64,000 bases of DNA from CAUJIW01 sp963205175 (GTDB lineage: Bacteria; Pseudomonadota; Alphaproteobacteria; Sphingomonadales; Sphingomonadaceae). The stretch is from NCBI GenBank assembly GCA_041060555.1, contig JBEUDS010000018.1. The stretch is one strand, 5' to 3'. The position numbers were made by a program, and so were the translations under genes. Below, one piece after another: positions 17,662 through 25,727 of the stretch (its first letter is position 1; every line of letters starts with the position of its first letter). The notes beneath the pieces were generated by a model. The model was not told the origin of the DNA. It ran no database searches and saw nothing but the letters and a program-made list of their open reading frames with translations.

Positions 17662-18792
17662 TTGACACAGGCAGCGCTGACCGGACTGCGGATCGAGACG
17701 GCGGGCGACGAGACACGCGTGTGCATCGTGGGCCCCCTGACCGTGCGTGAGGCCGGCATCGCCTATGACCGGCTGGCGGCGCTGACGCCGTCGCCGGCCA
17801 TGACCATCGACCTTGGCGAGGCGGACACGATCGACACCATCGGCGCCTGGCTGGTCTACCGCTTCCTGCGCGACTGGCGGGTTGCCGGCGTCCGGGCGCG
17901 GTATGCCAACGCGACGCCCGAGCAGGAGAAGCTGATCGAGCAGGCGAGGATCAACGACGCGCCGTGCGAGGTGCGGCCGCGCGAGGCCAATCCGGTGGTG
18001 CGTCAGCTCGCCGAGATCGGGCGGGCGACCGTCGCCATCACCGACCGCTTCGGGGCGCTGCTGGCCTTCCTCGGTCTCGTGCTGGCGCGGCTGGCGCTGC
18101 AACTGGCGCGGCCCTGGCGTATCCGCTGGACGTCGCTTAGCCATCACATGGAGCAAGTCGGCCTCAAGGCGCTGCCCATCGTCGGCCTGATGTCCTTCCT
18201 GATCGGGCTGGTGCTGGTGCAGCAGGGGGCTTATCAGTTGCGCCGGTTCGGCGCCGAGATCTTCGTCGTCGACATGATCGGCATCGCCACGCTGCGCGAA
18301 CTGGGGGTGCTGCTCACCGCCATCATGGTGGCCGGTCGCTCCGGCTCGGCCTTCACCGCCCAGATCGGCACCATGAAGCTGACCGAGGAGGTGGACGCCA
18401 TGCGCACCATCGGCCTCGATCCCATCGACACCCTGGTATTGCCGCGCCTGCTGGCGCTGGTGATCCTGATGCCGCTGCTGGTGTTCTATGCCAGCATGGT
18501 GGCGATCGCCGGCGGCATGGTGTTTGGCTGGCTGTCACTCGACATTCCGGTCGATACCTTCTTCACCCGGGTGCGGACGGTCGTCACCATGGACGACTTT
18601 CTGGTCGGCATGATCAAGGCGCCGGTCTTCGGTATGGTGATCGCGGTCGCCGGCTGCTTCGAAGGCATGCAGGTGGCTGGTGATGCCGCCTCGGTGGGCG
18701 AGCGCACCACCATCTCGGTCGTCGAGTCGATCTTCATGGTGATCGTGTTCGACGCTTTCTTTGCAGTCTTCTTCACAACGATCGGCATGTGA
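17662..18792 (+). CDS. mlaE: MlaE-type lipid ABC transporter permease with STAS domain
   Basis: The 376-residue permease of a phospholipid-trafficking ABC system has an N-terminal STAS-like domain (about 1-100; DTIDTIGAWLVYRFLRDW) and an MlaE domain (about 110-375) with the conserved cytoplasmic coupling region and GRSGSAFTAQIGTMKLTEEVDAM. In many proteobacteria the STAS part is a separate protein (MlaB); here it is fused. The start is a TTG at 17662 after GTGAGGATGA. It begins a four-gene operon, stop-to-start overlapping mlaF. It faces the CDP-alcohol cassette across a 126-bp divergent promoter region. Confidence 0.93.
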   Translation: MTQAALTGLRIETAGDETRVCIVGPLTVREAGIAYDRLAALTPSPAMTIDLGEADTIDTIGAWLVYRFLRDWRVAGVRARYANATPEQEKLIEQARINDAPCEVRPREANPVVRQLAEIGRATVAITDRFGALLAFLGLVLARLALQLARPWRIRWTSLSHHMEQVGLKALPIVGLMSFLIGLVLVQQGAYQLRRFGAEIFVVDMIGIATLRELGVLLTAIMVAGRSGSAFTAQIGTMKLTEEVDAMRTIGLDPIDTLVLPRLLALVILMPLLVFYASMVAIAGGMVFGWLSLDIPVDTFFTRVRTVVTMDDFLVGMIKAPVFGMVIAVAGCFEGMQVAGDAASVGERTTISVVESIFMVIVFDAFFAVFFTTIGM

Positions 18793-19598
18793 TGACGGAT
18801 CGCGACGTCATCATCCGTGTCCGCGGCCTGCGCAACCAGTTCGGCGCGCAGGTGGTGCATGACAATCTCGACCTTGACGTCCGACGCGGCGAGATCATCG
18901 GCATTGTCGGCGGCTCGGGCACCGGCAAGTCGGTGCTCATGCGCTCGATCATCGGCCTGCAGGAGCCGGCGGCCGGCACCATCGAGATCCATGGCCGCTC
19001 CACCGCCAGCCTGTCGGAGCGCGACGCCAAGGAACTGCGGCGGACCTGGGGCGTGCTGTTCCAGAACGGGGCGCTGTTCACCTCGCTGACCGTCGCCGAG
19101 AATGTGCAGGTGCCGTTGCGCGAATATTATCGCATGGACGATCATCTGCTCGACGAGATCGCTGCCTTCAAGATCGCCATGGTCGGCCTCGACCGTGATG
19201 CCGGTCCGAAGTACCCCTCCGACCTTTCCGGCGGCATGCGCAAGCGCGCCGGTCTGGCGCGGGCGCTGGCGCTTGATCCGTCGATCCTGTTCCTCGACGA
19301 ACCGACAGCGGGGCTTGACCCCATCGGTGCCACGGCGATCGATGATCTGGTCAGGCAGTTGCAGCAGACGCTGGGGCTGACGGTGTTTCTCATCACCCAC
19401 GACCTCGACACGCTGCACAGCGTATGCGACCGGGTGGCGGTGCTCGCCGACAAGCGGGTGATCACCGTGGGCACCATCGACGAGCTGCTGGCCTACCCGC
19501 ATCCGTGGGTGCAGGAGTATTTCAAGGGGCCGCGGGGCCGCGCGGCCTTGCAGATCGCCGGCGGCGCGGATACCTCTGGCCATGGTGAAGGGGGATAG
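18792..19598 (+). CDS. mlaF: MlaF-type lipid ABC transporter ATPase
   Basis: This cytoplasmic ATPase (268 residues) powers the MlaE permease. It has Walker A GGSGTGKS, Q-loop LFQNGALF, signature LSGGMRKR, Walker B ILFLDEPTAGLDP and the switch His in LITHDLDTL, all intact. GALFTSLTVAENV is characteristic of the Mla/Ttg2A group. The ATG at 18792 overlaps the mlaE TGA by one base (TGATG); a GTG at 18789 is an alternative. Confidence 0.95.
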   Translation: MTDRDVIIRVRGLRNQFGAQVVHDNLDLDVRRGEIIGIVGGSGTGKSVLMRSIIGLQEPAAGTIEIHGRSTASLSERDAKELRRTWGVLFQNGALFTSLTVAENVQVPLREYYRMDDHLLDEIAAFKIAMVGLDRDAGPKYPSDLSGGMRKRAGLARALALDPSILFLDEPTAGLDPIGATAIDDLVRQLQQTLGLTVFLITHDLDTLHSVCDRVAVLADKRVITVGTIDELLAYPHPWVQEYFKGPRGRAALQIAGGADTSGHGEGG

Positions 19599-19601
19599 GG
19601 C

Positions 19602-20543
19602 TTGGAGACGAAAGCCAACCATGTGTTGATCGGCGCGTTCATGCTGGTGCTTACCGGCGCGCTGTTCGGCTTCGTCATCTGGCTGGCCCGCTTCGAAAGC
19701 GGTGCCAGCGCCCAGTATGATATCTACTTCAGGGACTCGGTGGCCGGTCTCGACGTTGGCAGCGTGGTGCGTTTCAACGGTGTCCCGGTCGGCCAGGTCG
19801 CACGCATCGCCCTGGTGCCGGAAGACCCCCGCAAGGTGCGCGTGCGCATCGCCATTTCCGAGGACGCGCAGATCCTCGAAGGTACCACCGCGACGCTGGA
19901 GGCCCAGGGGCTCACCGGCATCGCTTTCGTCCAGCTCACCGGCGCGATGGTCGGCGCCCCGCCGCTGAAGGAGAGCGGGCCGGAGGGCGTGCCGGTCATT
20001 TCCAGCCGGCCCTCACCGCTGGCCGAGCTGTTCACCGGCGCCCCGCAACTGCTGCAGCAGGCGACGGTCGCGGTCAGCCGGGTGGGCGAACTGCTGAACG
20101 AGGAGAACCGGCAGTCCGTCGCCAATACGTTGAAGAACATGGAGACGGTGTCGTCGGGCATCGCGCGGCGGACACCCGAGATCGAACGTACGCTCGTCGA
20201 GCTGGAGACGACAGCCAAGGAAGTGCGCGTGGCGGCGACGGCGTTCACCGCGCTGGCCCAGAGCGGCCAGGCGATGGTGGACAATGATGCCCGGCCAATG
20301 ATCGCCGAGGTGCGCAAGCTGGCCCGGCATTCCAGTCGGCTGGTGGCGCAGCTCGATGATGTGGTGACCGAGAATCGTCCCGGCCTTGCCCGGTTCACCG
20401 AGGCCACCGTGCCGGAGATGACGCGGCTGATGATTGACCTGCGGGAGCTGACCCGCACACTCAACCGGCTGGCGGAACGGATGGAGCAGGGGTCGGCGCA
20501 ATCACTGATCAGCGGCAGCAAGGTGCCCGAATATGAGCGCTAA
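19602..20543 (+). CDS. mlaD: MlaD-type MCE-domain lipid-binding protein
   Basis: The 313-residue protein has one N-terminal membrane helix (about 8-28) and an MCE domain (about 38-125, with VRFNGVPVGQVARIAL and GLTGIAFVQL), then a long helical periplasmic tail to the C-terminus. MCE proteins form hexameric rings that pass lipids between membranes. The start is a TTG at 19602 behind GGGGGATAGGG. The helical extension makes it longer than E. coli MlaD (about 183 residues) and closer to alphaproteobacterial and plastid TGD2-like forms. It overlaps the lipoprotein gene by 11 bp. Confidence 0.92.
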   Translation: METKANHVLIGAFMLVLTGALFGFVIWLARFESGASAQYDIYFRDSVAGLDVGSVVRFNGVPVGQVARIALVPEDPRKVRVRIAISEDAQILEGTTATLEAQGLTGIAFVQLTGAMVGAPPLKESGPEGVPVISSRPSPLAELFTGAPQLLQQATVAVSRVGELLNEENRQSVANTLKNMETVSSGIARRTPEIERTLVELETTAKEVRVAATAFTALAQSGQAMVDNDARPMIAEVRKLARHSSRLVAQLDDVVTENRPGLARFTEATVPEMTRLMIDLRELTRTLNRLAERMEQGSAQSLISGSKVPEYER

Positions 20544-21162
20544 CCGAGTCCTCGTCATGCTGGCCCTGTTTGCCGGCCTTGCCGGTTGCGGGCCGCTGGT
20601 CAAGATCGGCGACGATGCGCCGCCGCCGTCGCTCCACACGCTGCGGGTGCTTGAGCCGCTGCCTGCCATGGCGCTGCCGACACCGTTGCTGGTGGACGAG
20701 CCCGAGGCGGTGGCGGAACTGCGCTCTCCGCGCATGGCGGTTCGTACATCGCCGACCGGGATTGAGTATCTGGCCCGGGCCCGGTGGGTTGATCCGCCGG
20801 CCCGGCTGTTCAGCAAGCTGCTGGAGGAACAGCTGCGGTTCGCCGCCGACGGCCAGGTGTTGAGCTTCCGCCAGATCGACGCGCCTTTTGCCTATCGATT
20901 GAACAGCCGGCTGATCGATTTCCATGTCGATGTCTCCGACAAGGACAATCCGCGCGCCCGGGTCTCGCTCTACCTTACCCTGCTGACTGCCCCCAATCCG
21001 CGCGTGGTGAGCGTCACCCGGGTGGATGTCGCCGCGCCATTGGCGTCAACCCGGCCGGATGCCGTGGCCGTCACCATGAACGAACTGGCCAATGCTGCGG
21101 CGCGCCAGATCGCCGACTGGCTGGCGGCGGTACCGACGGCATCGGGGCGCAAGCCGGGCTGA
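20533..21162 (+). CDS. ABC-type transport auxiliary lipoprotein (PqiC/LetC-like)
   Basis: The 209-residue protein has a lipoprotein signal (lipobox LAGC, Cys at about residue 19) and a domain resembling ABC_trans_aux (PF03886), the group including PqiC. It should sit in the outer membrane as the partner that receives lipid from the MCE ring. It replaces the MlaC periplasmic carrier and MlaA, which are not encoded here. The ATG overlaps the mlaD end by 11 bp, so it is cotranslated as the last gene of the operon. Confidence 0.85.
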   Translation: MSANRVLVMLALFAGLAGCGPLVKIGDDAPPPSLHTLRVLEPLPAMALPTPLLVDEPEAVAELRSPRMAVRTSPTGIEYLARARWVDPPARLFSKLLEEQLRFAADGQVLSFRQIDAPFAYRLNSRLIDFHVDVSDKDNPRARVSLYLTLLTAPNPRVVSVTRVDVAAPLASTRPDAVAVTMNELANAAARQIADWLAAVPTASGRKPG

Positions 21163-21175
21163 CCACCCGCCGACG

Positions 21176-21505
21176 TTACGTCAGCGTCTCGAAATCCAGC
21201 CCGACGCGCCAGCGGCCGTCACAGCGCGCGATGATGTCCGGCGCGCCCAGCAGTCTCGCCGGTCGCCAGCCGACGGGGTGATCCGGCAGCAGCAGCGGTA
21301 CGCCGTCGGCGATCCAGCGCGCGGCGAGCCCGCGCAACCGGCCGAGCACCGGGGCTTCCAGCAGCAGAACCGTCGTGAACTGACAGGTCCGCCAGCCGGG
21401 CAGGTGTCCGGGCAGGGGGGGAGATGGCAGTCCGTCCGGTCCGGTCGGCCAGAATTCACCTGACGCCCACGATGAGGTCACTGCCCAGAATTCGGTTGTC
21501 GCCAT
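21176..21505 (-). CDS. Hypothetical 109-residue protein
   Basis: A strong GGAGGAAA precedes the ATG at 21505, so this is very likely a real gene. The product begins MATTEFWAVTSSWASGEFWP and is rich in Trp, Pro and Leu, with a central hydrophobic LLLEAPVLGRLRGLAARWI and the end WRVGLDFETLT. There is no signal peptide or clear membrane helix. The compact, aromatic-rich composition recalls small phage virion proteins, but I do not recognise the family. It converges with the Mla operon and lies downstream of the 138-residue unknown. Confidence 0.6.
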   Translation of the reverse strand: MATTEFWAVTSSWASGEFWPTGPDGLPSPPLPGHLPGWRTCQFTTVLLLEAPVLGRLRGLAARWIADGVPLLLPDHPVGWRPARLLGAPDIIARCDGRWRVGLDFETLT

Positions 21506-21626
21506 GGTTTTCCTCCGGCTGTTGCCCGCCCGAGGGCGGCGCACCTCCCGTGCCACGCCCCGCGAATTTGGTTCGCTGTTGGGACATTACTCTTTAAAGT
21601 AGAATAATTTATGGTTAATCACACCT

Positions 21627-22043
21627 TCACTCGTCGAGCGCCAGCAAGTCGATTACGGCATGGCCATGGACGATGCCGGAGCTGGCATCGATGCGCGTGA
21701 CAATCTCGCAGATACTGGTCTCCACGATGGTCTGAGCACTCGTTGTCATTTCGAGATTGGCAACGGTGATGGCAAGCTGACTGGTCAACGCCCCCAGCGC
21801 GGCGGCAGACACGCCTGTCTGCGCGGTGTCGAGCATGACCTGGTGGCCCTGACCCGTGAAGCTCGCGCTGTGCCAGGGGCGACTGCGCAGGCAAGTCAGC
21901 ATGACCTGTGGCGCGTGATCGGCGGCGTTGATCCGGGACACCAGTTTGCAGCCAAGGGAATCGGCGTTCTGGCGAAGTGCCGCGCTGATCTGGTCGAGCA
22001 GTGCGGCATGTGGGGCATCGCATGTCGTCGCGGCCATCATCAC
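21627..22043 (-). CDS. Hypothetical 138-residue protein
   Basis: The start overlaps the stop of the 64-residue gene by 4 bp, implying translational coupling. The sequence has an N-terminal helix (ALLDQISAALRQNADSLG), beta-like segments (PQVMLTCLRSRPWH, GQGHQVMLDTAQ) and a C-terminal acidic end LLALDE. Cys residues are more frequent than in neighbours. The layout loosely recalls small phage tail-completion proteins, without a decisive motif. AT-rich flanks (21590-21630) and the nearby repressor suggest an acquired islet. Confidence 0.55.
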   Translation of the reverse strand: MMMAATTCDAPHAALLDQISAALRQNADSLGCKLVSRINAADHAPQVMLTCLRSRPWHSASFTGQGHQVMLDTAQTGVSAAALGALTSQLAITVANLEMTTSAQTIVETSICEIVTRIDASSGIVHGHAVIDLLALDE

Positions 22044-22234
22044 GGCTCTCTTGTTGCCAATTTGGCGATAAATTGACTGATTTTGCGGCGATTTTGGCTC
22101 TTGATGCGGCGGCCTCGCCGCAGATCAAACACCAGTCGCGGGTCGTTGAGGGCGTCCCGGCCGAAGCGCGACGGCGCGATGTTGTGGTCAAGAATGACCC
22201 GCTCAACGTGCATAAGTAGTTTTTGACCGTTCAT
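22040..22234 (-). CDS. Small putative DNA-binding protein (64 residues)
   Basis: The basic protein contains APSRFGRDALNDPRLVFDLRRGR followed by a basic helix, split here only for description: SRFGRDALNDP and LVFDLRRGRR. The pattern (Ser-x-Phe-Gly-Arg ... Asp-Pro ... Asp-Leu-Arg-x-Gly-Arg) is that of small helix-turn-helix-like alphaproteobacterial proteins of unknown role. It is divergent from the S24-family repressor across a 160-bp AT-rich gap with palindromic sites, and is coupled to the 138-residue gene. It may be a partner or target of the repressor. Confidence 0.6.
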   Translation of the reverse strand: MNGQKLLMHVERVILDHNIAPSRFGRDALNDPRLVFDLRRGRRIKSQNRRKISQFIAKLATREP

Positions 22235-22248
22235 TTTTTCGTTATTCC

Positions 22249-22316
22249 CCTACTAGATAGGATTTAAGCAATTACCCTGAAAATCCGCTATTGTCTAGGG
22301 TAAAACCTATGGTAGG
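22249..22316. promoter_or_regulatory. Divergent control region with two palindromic sites
   Basis: Two related palindromes flank the gap: CCTA-CTAGA-TAGG at 22249-22261 and CCTA-TGG-TAGG at 22306-22316. Between them TACCCT and AGGGTA form a further pair (22274-22302 region). All lie between the divergent 64-residue gene and the S24 repressor, so they are natural operator candidates. The TATTGTCTAGGGTAAAA stretch may hold promoter elements. Confidence 0.45.
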
Positions 22317-22396
22317 AAGGAATGAACTTCCCCCAGCGCGTGGCGCGGCCAGGGCTCTGGTCTGCCCATTGCTGTATTGGCGCAGAAAGGCGTGTG

Positions 22397-23071
22397 ATGA
22401 CCAACGATGCCATCCGGCAGCGGCTTGACCGCCTGGTTCATGAGCGTGGCGACGATTATGCGACGTTGTCGCGGATGCTGGGCCGCAACCAGACCTACAT
22501 CCAGCAGTTCATCAAGCGCGGTGTGCCGCGCAAGCTTGACGAGGATGATCGCCGCAAGCTGGCCGAACACTTCGGGGTTTCGGAGCAGGAACTGGGCGGG
22601 CCGCCGGGGCCCGTGGGCCGCGCCGTTCACGCCGGTGTCGGACAGGTGCACGATTCGCAGGATTACGTGTTGATTCCGCGGCTGGATGTGGGCGCCTCGG
22701 CCGGCCATGGCAGTTTGCCGGGCGACGAGGACGCGCAGTCGGCGCTGGCGTTTCAGGCCCGCTGGGCGCGAAGCATTGCATCGGGCGGTGTCGAGGCACT
22801 GTCGGTGATCCGGGTCGAGGGCGATTCGATGTATCCGACCTTGTCCAACGGCGACCAGATTCTGGTCGACGCGGCGGACAAGCGGGTCCGCGATGGCATT
22901 TTCGTGCTGCGCACCGACGGCGCGCTGCATGTGAAGCGCGTCTCGGTCAATCCGACGAGCCGGCGGCTCAGCATCCGCAGCGACAATCCGGTCTATCCCG
23001 CATGGGAGGATTGCGACCCCGCCAGCATCGATATCATCGGTCGCGTGGTGTGGGTCGGCCGCAAGCTGTAG
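22397..23071 (+). CDS. S24-family transcriptional repressor (HTH + LexA-like peptidase domain)
   Basis: The 224-residue protein has an N-terminal helix-turn-helix (about 1-65; LSRMLGRNQTYIQQFIKRGV), a linker with an Ala-Gly pair (GASAGHG) in the place where LexA/CI proteins self-cleave, and a C-terminal peptidase S24 domain with the Ser in VEGDSMYPTL and the Lys in LHVKRV. RecA-stimulated self-cleavage on DNA damage is a reasonable inference. The ATG at 22397 has AAAGG 8 bp upstream; earlier in-frame Met codons lack a site. Similar single-copy regulators exist outside prophages in alphaproteobacteria. Confidence 0.88.
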   Translation: MTNDAIRQRLDRLVHERGDDYATLSRMLGRNQTYIQQFIKRGVPRKLDEDDRRKLAEHFGVSEQELGGPPGPVGRAVHAGVGQVHDSQDYVLIPRLDVGASAGHGSLPGDEDAQSALAFQARWARSIASGGVEALSVIRVEGDSMYPTLSNGDQILVDAADKRVRDGIFVLRTDGALHVKRVSVNPTSRRLSIRSDNPVYPAWEDCDPASIDIIGRVVWVGRKL

Positions 23072-23111
23072 CGCCGCGTCGCGGCGGGATTGCCGGGGGG
23101 CCTGCCGGGGG

Positions 23112-23282
23112 TCAGCGTTTCCCCTTGCGGATGAAGTCCCGCACACTGATGCCGATTGCCAGGACGACGCCGGTCGCCAGACCGATTACCAGTCCCAGGC
23201 TCGGTTGACGGGTCGCCATGCCGGCGGCGACGCCAACGATCACGCCCAGCGTGATGCAAATGCCTCCGGCCTGTGCCGCCAT
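23112..23282 (-). CDS. Small two-helix membrane protein
   Basis: The 56-residue product has two predicted membrane helices rich in Gly, Ile and Val (GGICITLGVIVGVAAGMAT and LGLVIGLATGVVLAIGISV) and a basic C-terminal tail. AAGGAGAAG is well placed before the ATG at 23282; an earlier ATG at 23300 is possible. The Gly-rich paired helices are typical of small alphaproteobacterial membrane proteins of unknown function, some distantly like AtpI/AtpZ. It converges with the S24 repressor gene. Confidence 0.6.
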   Translation of the reverse strand: MAAQAGGICITLGVIVGVAAGMATRQPSLGLVIGLATGVVLAIGISVRDFIRKGKR

Positions 23283-23342
23283 GGCCTGCTTCTCCTTCAT
23301 CCTCCGCGCCCCCGTGGCGCCTGGAAGCTTCCGCCGCTGCAT

Positions 23343-23387
23343 CTAGAGCATTTCGGGCGGAGGGGGAACGGTTTCGTTCCGCCTCGA
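23343..23387. repeat. Truncated REP-like palindromic element
   Basis: CTAGAGCATTTCGGGCGGAG begins the well-known dispersed palindrome type of alphaproteobacterial genomes, and GGAACG-GTTT-CGTTCC (23365-23380) gives its apical hairpin. GGC/GCC and TCG/CGA extend the stem. The mirrored right end (AAATGCTCT) expected of a full copy is missing, so this is a degraded copy. It lies in the gap after the small membrane gene. Confidence 0.55.
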
Positions 23388-23550
23388 CAAGTTGGCACAG
23401 TGAGTCCCGTTCTGGTACAGGGTGCGCCTGCGCGGCACAGGGCGGCAGCCAGGACTTCTAAAAAAATAGAGTTATTTCAATGTCGTGTCGCTTGGCGCGC
23501 GCCTTGCTCCCTGTCTGTCACAACAACGGACACAGGCCGGGAGCAGACTC

Positions 23551-23760
23551 ATGGAACAGCTTGCCATCCACGACATCAACGCTTTCCGCGTCGCCGAGCA
23601 TCTGGTGCGCTGGCATGGTGACGAGGCGGTGCTGGAGGCCGCCAGCCAGGCGGACAACAGCCGGGCGCTTGGCAATCAGGAGCTGTTCAGCCACTGGCGC
23701 GCGGTGGAGCATGCCATCCAGGTGCTCCAGCTGGAGGAGCCGCTGGGCGAGATCCACTGA
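23551..23760 (+). CDS. Hypothetical 69-residue protein
   Basis: The ATG at 23551 follows GGGAGCAGACTC. The product is acidic, helical and His/Glu-rich (FRVAEHLVRWHGDEAVLEAA, FSHWRAVEHAIQVLQ), without a signal peptide or membrane segment. Its spacing of Trp, His and Glu resembles small soluble alphaproteobacterial proteins of unknown function. It is a single gene with its own likely promoter in the AT-rich stretch near 23460-23480. Confidence 0.6.
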   Translation: MEQLAIHDINAFRVAEHLVRWHGDEAVLEAASQADNSRALGNQELFSHWRAVEHAIQVLQLEEPLGEIH

Positions 23761-23855
23761 CCACCCTCAGGTTAACGCAGGAATTTTGAACAAAAACTGA
23801 CATTACCCCGTCGATCCTGGCTGTCATCGTGACGCGGATCGGATAGACCAGACCC

Positions 23856-25727
23856 ATGAGCCATGGGTTCTCGGTCTCGATGCTCTTCGGTGGCGCCCTT
23901 GTTGGCGCGATCCTGTGCGGCGTACCTGGAGCCCGAGGTCAGCAACCGGCGCTCCCGGACACAGTACCACCCTCGACCGCGCCGGCGACGGACGCCACCG
24001 AACGCACGCCTCGCTACGCTGTGACATTCAGCGGTTTTGACGCGATCGGTCTCGACGATCGCATGAAACAACTCTCCATCTTGTGGGCCAACCGGCGCAG
24101 CCGCCCGGACAGCCTGGCGCAGTTGCGCCGCCGGATCGCCGAGGATGTCGCCTCCGCCGAGCGGCTGCTCCAGTCGGAAGGCTATTATGCCGGCCGGGTG
24201 CGCTTTGCGCTGGATCGGCAGGACAGCGGCGACAATCAGGTCGAAGTCATCATCACCGCCGAGCCGGGTCCGCGTTATCTGCTGCGATCGGTGGAGATCA
24301 AGGCCCCGGCGGGGGTTCAGGTCATGGTGCGCGACATCCTGGCGCTGGCGCCAGGCCAGCCGGCGACCGCGCAGGCGATGCTGGATGCCGAGGCACGCCT
24401 TCGGGTCGAGCTGCCGCGACGCGGGCATCCTTTTGTCGAGGTCGGTGCCCGGGATGTGGTGGTGGACCATGGCGATGCCGGCGTAAGCTACGAGCTGGCG
24501 GTCGATACCGGGCCGCTGACCCGGTTCGGACCCCTTGAGTTCACCGGCGAGGAGGTGCTGCGCCCGCGCCATATCGCCCGGCTTGCCCGCTTCAAGGCAG
24601 GCGAAATCTACGATCAGCGCCGGGTCGACGACTTTCGCGAGGCCCTGCTGTCCACCGGGCTGTTCGCCGAGGCCGCCGTGGCGCCCCGATTGCCGACGGG
24701 TGCCAGCCGGGGTGATGCCGAGGTCGCCGCGCCGGTTGTTCTGCGCACGGAGGCCGCCAAGCGTCGCTCGATCGGCCTCAGCGTCGGCTATGGTTCCGGC
24801 TCGGGGCCGAAGGCGGAAGCCACCTGGCAGCATCGCAATCTGTTCGGCGCCGAAGAACGGCTGACACTGCTGGGGCGGGTGGGCACCCAGGAGCAACTGG
24901 CGCGGGCCAACCTGCAGAAGTCGAATTTTCGCCGTCGCGACAACGCGCTGATCAGTCAGCTGGAGATCGCTCACGAAACACCGGACGCCTACGAGACCTA
25001 TCGCGGGACGTTCAGCATCGGCATCGAACGGGAAACCGACCCCATCTGGCAGAAGCGATGGGTCTATTCCCTGAGCGCCGAGACATCGATCGAGCGCATC
25101 CAGGACGCCGCGGGGGAGCGCACCTACCTGCTGCTGGCGGCACCGGCGACGCTGCGCTACGATTCCACTGACGACCTGTTCGATCCCACGGCGGGATTTC
25201 GCGCTTTCGCCATCGTGACCCCGCAGCTGGCCGAACAGGGGGGGGTGTTCACTTACCTCAAGACCGAGTTGGGCGGGAGCTACTACCGGCCGCTTGATGC
25301 GCAGGCGCGGTTCGTCGCCGCTGGCCGCGTGCGGGTGGGGTCCATCGTCGGCGCCGGGCGAGACCGGATCGCCGCCAATCGTCGCTTCTTTGCCGGCGGT
25401 GGCGGTTCGGTGCGCGGTTTCAGCTATCAGAACGTTGGCGAGCAGAGCGCCGATGGTACGCCGCTGGGCGGCCGGGCGATCAGCGAGGTCGGGGCTGAAC
25501 TGCGCTGGCGGGTGACGGAGCGCTTCGGCATCGTTCCCTTCTTGGATGGCGGCATCGTTACCCGTGACAGCACGCCGACACTGTCGGGCTTCCGTTGGGG
25601 CGCGGGTCTGGGCCTGCGCTACTATACCGACTTCGCGCCGATACGGGTGGATGTGGCGACGCCGCTGGGCCGCCGGCCGGGTGAGCAGCGACTGCTGCTT
25701 TATGTGTCCATCGGGCAGAGTTTCTGA
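23856..25727 (+). CDS. tamA: Outer-membrane translocation protein TamA (BamA/Omp85 family)
   Basis: TamA is an outer-membrane Omp85 protein that with TamB helps insert some beta-barrel proteins and is linked to lipid transport between membranes. The 623-residue product has a signal peptide (about 1-30), POTRA repeats (about 45-310, including SEGYYAGRVRFALD) and a 16-strand barrel domain with the conserved RFFAGGGGSVRGF and the terminal aromatic QSF. Length is usual (E. coli 577). Its TGA overlaps the tamB ATG (25727), so the pair is translationally coupled. Confidence 0.94.
   Translation: MSHGFSVSMLFGGALVGAILCGVPGARGQQPALPDTVPPSTAPATDATERTPRYAVTFSGFDAIGLDDRMKQLSILWANRRSRPDSLAQLRRRIAEDVASAERLLQSEGYYAGRVRFALDRQDSGDNQVEVIITAEPGPRYLLRSVEIKAPAGVQVMVRDILALAPGQPATAQAMLDAEARLRVELPRRGHPFVEVGARDVVVDHGDAGVSYELAVDTGPLTRFGPLEFTGEEVLRPRHIARLARFKAGEIYDQRRVDDFREALLSTGLFAEAAVAPRLPTGASRGDAEVAAPVVLRTEAAKRRSIGLSVGYGSGSGPKAEATWQHRNLFGAEERLTLLGRVGTQEQLARANLQKSNFRRRDNALISQLEIAHETPDAYETYRGTFSIGIERETDPIWQKRWVYSLSAETSIERIQDAAGERTYLLLAAPATLRYDSTDDLFDPTAGFRAFAIVTPQLAEQGGVFTYLKTELGGSYYRPLDAQARFVAAGRVRVGSIVGAGRDRIAANRRFFAGGGGSVRGFSYQNVGEQSADGTPLGGRAISEVGAELRWRVTERFGIVPFLDGGIVTRDSTPTLSGFRWGAGLGLRYYTDFAPIRVDVATPLGRRPGEQRLLLYVSIGQSF

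Noticed and set aside
21627..22043. Phage tail-completion (DUF3168-like) identity
   Set aside because: Only the general layout is similar; no decisive motif was found, so it is left as unknown.
22322..22396. N-terminal extension of the S24 repressor
   Set aside because: The Met at 22322 has no ribosome-binding site and the extra residues are not like an HTH protein; 22397 has AAAGG.
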